A DNA stretch of 11,795 nt from JBEAOO01 sp041164825 (lineage in GTDB: Bacteria; Pseudomonadota; Gammaproteobacteria; Burkholderiales; Burkholderiaceae_C): the NCBI GenBank assembly GCA_041164825.1, contig JBEAOO010000309.1, forward strand, positions 1 to 11,795, in the 5' to 3' direction. Of this stretch, positions 5,757-11,795 are shown piece after piece (the first letter of the stretch is position 1; the number at the start of each line of letters is the position of its first letter). A program made the position numbers and the translations under genes. The notes beneath the pieces were generated by a model. That model searched no databases. It had not been told where the DNA came from and saw only the letters and a list, made by a program, of their open reading frames with translations.

Positions 5757-6260
5757 TCAGGCTTCGCTGCGGCTGACGCGGTCTTTCAACCGCTGGAGCA
5801 CCGAGGGTGACACGAACTTGGAGACATCACCCCCAAGAGTGGCAATCTCGCGGACGAAGGTGCCGCTGACGAACTGGTACTGGTCGCTGGGGGTGAGGAA
5901 CAGCGTCTCCACATCGGGCATCAGTTGGCGGTTCATGCCGGCCATCTGAAACTCGTATTCAAAGTCGCTCACCGCGCGCAGGCCGCGCACCACCACCTTG
6001 CCGTCGTGCTGCATCACAAAATCGCGCAGCAAGCCCTTGAAGGCGATCACTTCAACGTTCGGGTACTTGGCCGCCAGTTCGGTGGCAATCTCCAGCCGCT
6101 CGTGCGGGCTGAACATGGTGCGCTTGTGGTGGCCGGCAGCCACCGCCAAAATCAGGCGCTCAAACAAGCGGCTGGCGCGGCGCATCAGGTCTTCGTGGCC
6201 CAAGGTCATGGGGTCGAAGGTGCCGGGGTAAACGGCCGTCAGGCGGGTGACCGAAGTCAT
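5757..6260 (-). CDS. coaD: Phosphopantetheine adenylyltransferase
   Basis: CoaD transfers AMP from ATP to 4'-phosphopantetheine, giving dephospho-CoA, the penultimate step of coenzyme A synthesis. The 167-residue product is a nucleotidyltransferase of the T/HxGH type: YPGTFDPMTLGHEDL carries Thr14 and His22, followed by Lys46 (HHKRTMF), the VVRGLRAVSDFEYEFQMAGMNR block (90-111) and the C-terminal SGTFVREI motif (132-139), where the family usually has SSTFVREI. The length matches the family (about 160). The ATG has AGGAG 6 nt upstream (complement of 6267-6271); a longer in-frame start at 6320 would overlap rsmD and is rejected. The gene follows rsmD by 28 nt on the same strand, a pairing widely conserved in bacteria, so co-transcription is likely. 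Confidence 0.97.
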   Translation of the reverse strand: MTSVTRLTAVYPGTFDPMTLGHEDLMRRASRLFERLILAVAAGHHKRTMFSPHERLEIATELAAKYPNVEVIAFKGLLRDFVMQHDGKVVVRGLRAVSDFEYEFQMAGMNRQLMPDVETLFLTPSDQYQFVSGTFVREIATLGGDVSKFVSPSVLQRLKDRVSRSEA

Positions 6261-6288
6261 GGGTGTCTCCTCGTGGATCTCTGACCGC

Positions 6289-6983
6289 TCAGTCGGCGGC
6301 TTCAGGGGCTTCGGTGGCATCAGGTGCGTCGGCGGAGGGAACCACGCTCGGCGTCACCGCCGAGCGCTGGAGCAAGAAAAAGTGCACCGCACCGGCCTTG
6401 CTGTGGCGCGTCACGGTCAGGCCGATCTCGGCCAGCGCCGCGGCTTCGATGTCGCGGTCGGCTTCGAGGTAAATGAAGCCATCCGGCACCACCAGGCGCA
6501 CCGCGGTCATCACGGCTTTTTCAAACAACTGGTCGGCAAACGGCGGGTCGAGGAACACCAGCTCCCAGGCCTGGGGCGCCGAGCGTGCCATCCACGAAAA
6601 CGCATCGGCCTTGGCCACCTGCACGGTGCTGGCGGCCTTCAAGCGGTCTACGCTCTCTTGCAGGCAACGCGCCAAGCGCGGCTCGCGCTCCACCAATTGC
6701 ACGCTGGCGGCGCCGCGCGAGGCGGCCTCAAAACCGAGCGCGCCGGTGCCGGCAAAGGCATCGAGGCAGCGCCAGCCGCTGAGGTCCTGGCCGAGCCAGT
6801 TGAACAGGGTTTCGCGCACGCGGTCGGGCGAGGGGCGCAGGCCGGGGTGGTTGAGCACGGGCAGCTTGCTGCGTTTCCACACCCCGCCAATGATGCGCAC
6901 TTCGCGCGGCGGTGGGCCCGAGGACATGGGCTTGCCCGCGCCGTTGCCGGGGCCTTTGCCCCCGGCCTTTTTCGGTGCGCCGC

Positions 6984-6987
<4 letters not shown>
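6289..6987 (-). CDS. rsmD: 16S rRNA (guanine-966-N2)-methyltransferase
   Basis: RsmD methylates G966 of 16S rRNA, using S-adenosylmethionine, during small-subunit assembly. The 232-residue product shows the family start REVRIIGGVWKRSKLPV (28-44), RPSPDRVRETLFNWL (51-65), the SAM-binding motif I LDAFAGTGALGFEAASRGA (75-93) and the catalytic motif LDPPF (146-150). Two parts are extra to the core: a Gly/Lys/Pro-rich N-terminus of about 27 residues and an acidic Ala/Asp/Glu-rich tail after about 210. The GTG start at 6985-6987 overlaps the TGA of hisF (GTGA), which suggests translational coupling. The in-frame ATG at 6925-6927 (Met21) is an alternative that would remove most of the N-terminal extension. 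Location directly after hisF is unusual; location before coaD is standard. Confidence 0.95.
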
Positions 6988-7763
<776 letters not shown>

Positions 7764-7798
7764 GGGGTCCGGGGAAACAGGTGACGCGAGGCGCTGAA

Positions 7799-8545
7799 TC
7801 AGCGGTCGCCGTTGAGCTCGTCGGCGCGCTGTTGGCCGGCGGCAAAGTCGAGGTCGCCGGTGTAGATGGAGCGACCGCAGATGACGCCTTCGACGCCTTG
7901 GTCTTCCACCGCGCACAGGGCGTCGATGTCGGCCAGGTTGCTCAGGCCACCCGAGGCGATCACCGGGATGCTCAACGCTTGCGCGAGCTTCACGGTGGCC
8001 TCGATGTTGATGCCCGAGAGCATGCCGTCGCGGCCGATGTCGGTGTAGATCACGCCTTCGACGCCGTAGTCCTCGAACTTCTTGGCCAGGTCGATCACCT
8101 CGTGGCCGGTGAGCTTGCTCCAGCCATCGGTGGCCACCTTGCCGTCTTTGGCATCGAGGCCGACGATGATGTGGCCGCCAAAGGCCGCGCAGGCGTCGCG
8201 CAAGAAGCCGGGGTTCTTCACCGCGGCGGTGCCGATGATGACGTAGCTGATGCCGTCGTCGAGGTAGCGCTCGATGGTGTCGAGGTCGCGGATGCCGCCA
8301 CCGAGTTGCACGGGAATGTCGTTGCCCACGGCCTTCAAGATCGACTTGATGGCTGCCTCGTTGACCGGCTTGCCCGCAAAGGCCCCGTTCAAATCCACCA
8401 GGTGCAGGCGGCGCGCGCCGGCGTCCACCCAGCGGCGGGCGATGACGGCCGGGTCGTCACCAAAGGTGGTGGACTCGTTCATGTCGCCTTGCTTGAGGCG
8501 TACACATTTGCCGTCTTTGAGGTCAATGGCGGGGATCAGCAGCAT
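7799..8545 (-). CDS. hisA: Phosphoribosylformimino-AICAR phosphate isomerase HisA
   Basis: HisA converts ProFAR to PRFAR by an Amadori rearrangement, making the substrate of HisF-HisH. The 248-residue barrel starts with MLLIPAIDLKDGKCVRLKQG; Asp8 is the catalytic base of the family and Asp131 (IIVGLDAKDGKVATDGW) and Asp169 (YTDIGRDGMLSG) lie at conserved sites. Phosphate-binding segments are VQLGGGIRDLDTIE and IASGGLSNLADI. The ATG at 8543-8545 gives the family start; the open frame runs upstream to 8848 but would overlap hisH. The 64-nt gap to hisH is the widest inside the his run and holds a C-rich, G-free tract on the coding strand. No good ribosome binding site is visible. Confidence 0.98.
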   Translation of the reverse strand: MLLIPAIDLKDGKCVRLKQGDMNESTTFGDDPAVIARRWVDAGARRLHLVDLNGAFAGKPVNEAAIKSILKAVGNDIPVQLGGGIRDLDTIERYLDDGISYVIIGTAAVKNPGFLRDACAAFGGHIIVGLDAKDGKVATDGWSKLTGHEVIDLAKKFEDYGVEGVIYTDIGRDGMLSGINIEATVKLAQALSIPVIASGGLSNLADIDALCAVEDQGVEGVICGRSIYTGDLDFAAGQQRADELNGDR

Positions 8546-8565
8546 GGCCGTGGCGCTTGCGGCGC

Positions 8566-8591
8566 GGTGGTGGGGTTGGAGGAAGGGAGGT
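8566..8591 (-). promoter_or_regulatory. C-rich, G-free tract between hisH and hisA (possible Rho-loading or binding tract)
   Basis: Read on the minus (coding) strand, these 26 nt contain 17 C, 5 A, 4 T and no G, in a genome where G is abundant. They occupy part of the 64-nt gap before hisA. Unstructured C-rich, G-poor RNA is the general hallmark of Rho utilisation sites, and such tracts can also bind regulatory proteins. The composition is seen directly; any role is inference. Confidence 0.25.
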
Positions 8592-8609
8592 CTGCGTGCA
8601 GCCAGCCGG

Positions 8610-9266
8610 TCAGGGCCGCCAGTGCAGGAAGTTGCGATAAAGCGCCAAACCCTGTTCGGCACTCTTCTCGGGGTGAAACTGGGTGGCGAAAATATTATCC
8701 CGCGCCACCGCCGAGGTAAAGCGCTCACCGTACACGGTGGTGCCGGCGCTGTGCGCGGCCAGCTCGGGCGCGGCATAGAAGCTGTGCACGAAATAGAACC
8801 AGCTCTCGTCCGGCACACCGGCCCAGATCGGGTGCACGGCAGCGCCATGGGCTTCTTGGCGCACCTGGTTCCAGCCCATCTGCGGCACCTTGTAGCGGCT
8901 GCCGTCGGGCTGGGTTTGGCCGGTCAACTGAAAGCGCTTCACGCGGCCGGGGATCAGGCCCAGGCCGGGCGTGTCTTGCTCCTCAGAATGGTCGAGCAGC
9001 ATTTGCATGCCGACACACACACCCATCAGCGGCTTGTTCACAGCCGCTTCGAGCACGGCGTCGCGCAGGCCGGAGTCGGTCAGTTCGCGCATGCAATCGC
9101 GCATCGCGCCCTGGCCCGGCAGCACGATGCGCTCGGCCGCGCGCACGTCCTCAGGCCGCGCGCTGACGATCACGTCCACGCCCTCACCCGCGGCCACATG
9201 CATCACCGCCTGCGAGACCGAGCGCAGGTTGCCCATGCCGTAATCGACAACAACAACGGTGGCCAT
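8610..9266 (-). CDS. hisH: Imidazole glycerol phosphate synthase, glutaminase subunit HisH
   Basis: HisH hydrolyses glutamine and passes ammonia through a channel to HisF, with which it forms a heterodimer. The 218-residue product is a class I (triad) amidotransferase: the start VVVVDYGMGNLRSV, the oxyanion-strand region VLPGQGAM, the nucleophile Cys84 in GVCVGMQMLLDHSEE, and the other triad members His198 and Glu200 in TQFHPEKS. The KVPQMGWNQV segment typical of HisH is present. The gene begins only 3 nt after hisB and is followed by hisA after 64 nt, so hisH and hisF are separated by hisA as in most proteobacterial his operons. The ATG at 9264-9266 gives the normal N-terminus; the ribosome binding site is poor and translation may be coupled to hisB. 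Confidence 0.98.
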   Translation of the reverse strand: MATVVVVDYGMGNLRSVSQAVMHVAAGEGVDVIVSARPEDVRAAERIVLPGQGAMRDCMRELTDSGLRDAVLEAAVNKPLMGVCVGMQMLLDHSEEQDTPGLGLIPGRVKRFQLTGQTQPDGSRYKVPQMGWNQVRQEAHGAAVHPIWAGVPDESWFYFVHSFYAAPELAAHSAGTTVYGERFTSAVARDNIFATQFHPEKSAEQGLALYRNFLHWRP

Positions 9267-9269
9267 GGT

Positions 9270-9887
9270 TTACAGCGTGCCCTTGGTGGAGGGGATCACC
9301 CCGGCCGAGCGCGGATCGGGCGTGAGCGCCATGCGGATCGCGCGGCCAAAGGCCTTGAAGATCGTCTCGCACTGGTGGTGGGCGTTGTGGCCCTTGAGGT
9401 TGTCAATGTGCAAGCTCACCAAGGCGTGGTTCACAAAGCCTTGGAAGAACTCAAACACCAGTTGCGTGTCGAGCGCGCCGATGCTGCCGGCGGTGAACTT
9501 GACGTCCATGGCCAGGCCCGGGCGGCCCGAGAAATCAACCACCACGCGCGACAGCGCTTCGTCCAGCGGCACATAGCTGTGGCCGTAGCGCGTGATGCCG
9601 CGCTTGTCGCCGATGGCTTGCGCCACCGCCATGCCGAGCGTGATGCCCACGTCTTCCACGGTGTGGTGGCCGTCGATGTGCAGGTCGCCGACGGCGTCGA
9701 GTTCGATGTCGATCAACCCGTGGCGGGCGATCTGGTCGAGCATGTGGTCGAAGAACCCGATGCCGGAATTGAGCTTGGCTTCGCCCGTGCCATCGAGGTT
9801 GATGCGCACGCGGATCTGTGTTTCTTTGGTGTCGCGCTTCACCTCGGCAATGCGCGGGGCGGGGGCGGCAAGGGTGATGTCGCTCAT
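9270..9887 (-). CDS. hisB: Imidazoleglycerol-phosphate dehydratase, monofunctional HisB
   Basis: HisB removes water from imidazole glycerol phosphate to give imidazole acetol phosphate, the substrate of HisC. The 205-residue product contains only the dehydratase domain; the histidinol-phosphatase domain fused to it in enteric bacteria is absent, so that step must be encoded elsewhere. The His- and Glu-rich metal-binding motifs are present: GIGFFDHMLDQIARHG, the DLHIDGHHTVEDVGITLG block, YVPLDEALSRVVVDFSGRP, and the C-terminal HHQCETIFKAFGRAIR. The ATG at 9885-9887 overlaps the hisC stop (ATGA), indicating coupling, and GGAAG lies about 7 nt upstream. The end SAGVIPSTKGTL is the normal C-terminus. 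Confidence 0.98.
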   Translation of the reverse strand: MSDITLAAPAPRIAEVKRDTKETQIRVRINLDGTGEAKLNSGIGFFDHMLDQIARHGLIDIELDAVGDLHIDGHHTVEDVGITLGMAVAQAIGDKRGITRYGHSYVPLDEALSRVVVDFSGRPGLAMDVKFTAGSIGALDTQLVFEFFQGFVNHALVSLHIDNLKGHNAHHQCETIFKAFGRAIRMALTPDPRSAGVIPSTKGTL

Positions 9888-11035
9888 GGCTGGGCTTCCA
9901 GGGTCAATTCGTTCAGGCTGGCCGTCAGCGCGGCCAACATCTGGGTATTTTCGTCGGGCGTGCCCACGGTGATGCGCACACAGCGCGCCAGCAGCGGGTG
10001 CAGGCCAGCGATGTTTTTGATCAGCACGCCGCGCGACTTGAGGCCGTTGAACACGCGCTGCGCATCGGGCACGCGCACCAGCAGCATGTTGGCCTCGCTG
10101 GGGAACACGGTGACGTCGCCACGCGCCTGCAGCGCGGCGCTGATGCGCCCGCGCTCGCTGCGGATGATGGCGGCCTGGCGGGCGTATTCATGGACGTGTT
10201 CGAGTGCAAACAGCGCCGCCTCGGCGTTGAGCACGCTCACATTGAAGGGCGGGCGCAGTTTGTCGAGTTCGTTGATGAGCGCGCTGCGGCCCATCAGGTA
10301 GCCGATGCGCACGCCGGCCAGGCCGAACTTGCTCATGGTGCGCATGATCAGCACATGGGCGTGGCGCTGCAGGCGGGCCAGCGAATCGCGCGAGGCAAAG
10401 GGCTGGTAGGCCTCGTCCATCACCACCAGGCCGGGAGCGGCCTCGATGATGGCGTCGATCACGCCCTCGTCCCACAGGTTGGCCGTCGGGTTGTTGGGAT
10501 ACGCCAGCCACACCAAGGCGGGCTGGTGTTCGCGGATGGCAGCCAACATGGCCGGGCCATCGAGCTCGAAGTGGGCGGTGGTCGGCACGCCCACAAACGC
10601 CAGGCCCTGCAGCTTGGCGCTCAGCTCGTACATCACAAAACCGGGCAGTGGCGCCAGCACGGTGTGGCCGGGCACGTCGCAGGCCAGCGTCAGCAGGCTG
10701 ATCAGCTCATCAGACCCATTGCCCAGCATCAGCGCGCAGCCTTCGGGCAGTTGCGCATGTTTTGCCAGCTCAGTGCGCAGCACATCGATGCGCTCGGCCG
10801 GGTAGCGGTTGAGCGCCACCTCGGCCAAGCGCTCGCCCAAGGCGCGGCGCAACTCGGCCGGCAAGGTGAACGGGTTCTCCATGGTGTCGACCTTGACCAG
10901 GCCGGCACTGGGCTGCACCGCATAACCGTGCAGGCCTTGCACGTCGGCGCGCAGCACGCGCTGCATGCGCTGGCGCAGGTCGGCGTCGGACGGGTCGCCT
11001 GTCGGGGCGTCTGCCAAGAGGCTGAGGTCGCTCAT
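9884..11035 (-). CDS. hisC: Histidinol-phosphate aminotransferase HisC
   Basis: HisC is a PLP-dependent class I/II aminotransferase converting imidazole acetol phosphate and glutamate to histidinol phosphate and 2-oxoglutarate. The 383-residue product shows the N-terminal MENPFTLP segment, the cofactor-binding GNGSDELISLL (105-115), YPNNPTAN (179-186), DEAYQPFA (207-214) and the Schiff-base Lys236 in MRTMSKFGLAGVRIGY, with Arg243 placed to bind the cofactor phosphate. The C-terminal VRITVGTPDEN contains the substrate-carboxylate Arg. The ATG at 11033-11035 has GAGG 8 nt upstream; this site overlaps the hisD stop codon. It lies 10 nt after hisD and overlaps hisB by 4 nt. A paralogue often occurs elsewhere in this group; I cannot tell from here. 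Confidence 0.97.
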   Translation of the reverse strand: MSDLSLLADAPTGDPSDADLRQRMQRVLRADVQGLHGYAVQPSAGLVKVDTMENPFTLPAELRRALGERLAEVALNRYPAERIDVLRTELAKHAQLPEGCALMLGNGSDELISLLTLACDVPGHTVLAPLPGFVMYELSAKLQGLAFVGVPTTAHFELDGPAMLAAIREHQPALVWLAYPNNPTANLWDEGVIDAIIEAAPGLVVMDEAYQPFASRDSLARLQRHAHVLIMRTMSKFGLAGVRIGYLMGRSALINELDKLRPPFNVSVLNAEAALFALEHVHEYARQAAIIRSERGRISAALQARGDVTVFPSEANMLLVRVPDAQRVFNGLKSRGVLIKNIAGLHPLLARCVRITVGTPDENTQMLAALTASLNELTLEAQP

Positions 11036-11045
11036 CGCATGAGCC

Positions 11046-11795
11046 TCAACGCGGCTTCAAACGCATTTCGGCCGCACGGGCGTGGCCTTGCAGGCCCTCG
11101 CCGTAGGCCAACTCGGCAGCGATCACACCCAGCACCTGCGCACCCGCTTCGCTCACCTCGATCAGGCTGCTGCGCTTCTGGAAATCGTAGGTGCCCAGCG
11201 GCGAGCTGAAGCGGGCCGTGCCCGAGGTGGGCAGCACGTGGTTGGGGCCGGCGCAGTAGTCGCCCAGGCTCTCGCTGGTGTAGGCACCCAGGAAGATGGC
11301 GCCCGCGTGCTTGAGCGCGGGCTCCCAGCGGTGCGGGTTGGCGCTCGACACCTCCAGGTGCTCGGGCGCGATGCGGTTGCTGATCTCACACGCCTCTTCC
11401 ATCGAGCGGGTGTGGATCAGCGCACCGCGGCCTTCGAGCGAGGCCTTGATGACGTCGCGGCGCGGCATCTCAGGCAGCAGGCGCTGGATGGCGTCGTTCA
11501 CCTTCGCGATGTAGCCAGCGTCCGGGCACAACAAAATGCTTTGCGCCAGTTCATCGTGCTCGGCCTGGCTGAACAAATCCATCGCCACCCAATCGGGCGG
11601 CGTGCTGCCATCGGCCAGCACCAAAATCTCGCTCGGGCCGGCAATCATGTCGATGCCCACCTGGCCAAACACGCGCCGCTTGGCGCTGGCCACATAGGCG
11701 TTGCCGGGGCCGGTGATCTTGTCGACACCAGGAATGGTCGCCGTGCCGTAGGCCAGGGCTGCCACGGCCTGCGAGCCGCCGATGGTGAAGGCGCG
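11046..11795 (-). CDS. hisD: Histidinol dehydrogenase HisD, C-terminal part (5' end outside window)
   Basis: HisD oxidises L-histidinol to L-histidine in two NAD-linked steps with a zinc ion, the last reactions of the pathway. About 249 C-terminal residues of a protein usually near 430-440 are visible; the frame is open to the window edge (RAFTIGGSQAVAALAYG), so the start lies beyond it. Conserved parts are KITGPGNAYVASAKR, DMIAGPSEILVLAD, FSQAEHDELAQ (zinc and substrate Gln/His), IAPEHLEV (catalytic Glu-His), GDYCAGPNHVLPTSG with a conserved Asp, and LQGHARAAEMRLK with the C-terminal zinc-ligand His. The stop is followed by hisC after 10 nt. It is the first visible gene of the minus-strand his run; hisG, if present, would lie further upstream. 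Confidence 0.98.
   Translation of the reverse strand, partial: RAFTIGGSQAVAALAYGTATIPGVDKITGPGNAYVASAKRRVFGQVGIDMIAGPSEILVLADGSTPPDWVAMDLFSQAEHDELAQSILLCPDAGYIAKVNDAIQRLLPEMPRRDVIKASLEGRGALIHTRSMEEACEISNRIAPEHLEVSSANPHRWEPALKHAGAIFLGAYTSESLGDYCAGPNHVLPTSGTARFSSPLGTYDFQKRSSLIEVSEAGAQVLGVIAAELAYGEGLQGHARAAEMRLKPR

Noticed and set aside
7764..7916. An N-terminal extension of HisF in the open frame up to 7916
   Set aside because: It would overlap hisA by over 100 nt and adds Arg-rich residues before the exact family start MLAKRIIPCLDV.
8274..10301. A 675-codon open frame on the plus strand, opposite hisA, hisH, hisB and part of hisC
   Set aside because: It is a shadow frame across four intact his genes; its product shows His/Ala/Arg-rich antisense composition and no recognisable motif.
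9998..11209. A 403-codon plus-strand open frame opposite hisC and hisD
   Set aside because: It is antisense to intact enzymes and has the same shadow composition (Gln/His/Ala-rich).

Overview
The window reads as an ordinary stretch of core chromosome from a GC-rich betaproteobacterium, most likely order Burkholderiales and plausibly family Comamonadaceae. This rests on the order TPR protein - lolB - ispE - tRNA-Gln - prs - rplY - pth, on a his cluster with a monofunctional hisB, on a yfhL-type ferredoxin next to coaD, and on the look of the proteins. The placement comes from recalled family knowledge, not from a search. No phage, transposase, CRISPR array or defence gene is visible.

Plus-strand half (1-5282): the C-terminal end of a TPR protein overlaps lolB by 4 nt, then ispE follows. 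This trio serves the cell envelope and isoprenoid supply. ispE carries a low-GC segment coding for about 30 residues that the family normally lacks. A complete tRNA-Gln(TTG) with encoded CCA comes next, then prs (PRPP synthesis). The 120-nt prs-rplY spacer holds four successive stem-loops. rplY (ribosomal protein L25) ends at a strong intrinsic terminator, after which pth starts a new unit with a -10-like box placed for a nearly leaderless transcript. A small secreted DUF4124 protein closes this half.

Minus-strand half (5330-11795, transcribed right to left): hisD (cut by the window edge), hisC, hisB, hisH, hisA, hisF, rsmD, coaD and yfhL lie head to tail, several overlapping or a few bases apart. 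Six genes of histidine synthesis run directly into a 16S rRNA methyltransferase gene, a coenzyme A gene and a ferredoxin gene. hisI and hisE, which in many betaproteobacteria follow hisF, are absent here; rsmD takes their place and overlaps hisF by 4 nt.

The two halves converge at 5283-5329 with no clear terminator between them. They are linked in metabolism: prs makes the PRPP used at the first step of the his pathway, while rplY, pth, tRNA-Gln and rsmD all serve translation. I found no convincing new biological system. The points most worth a second look are the ispE insert, the multi-hairpin leader before rplY and the hisF-rsmD junction. No gene-free stretch longer than 300 bases occurs.
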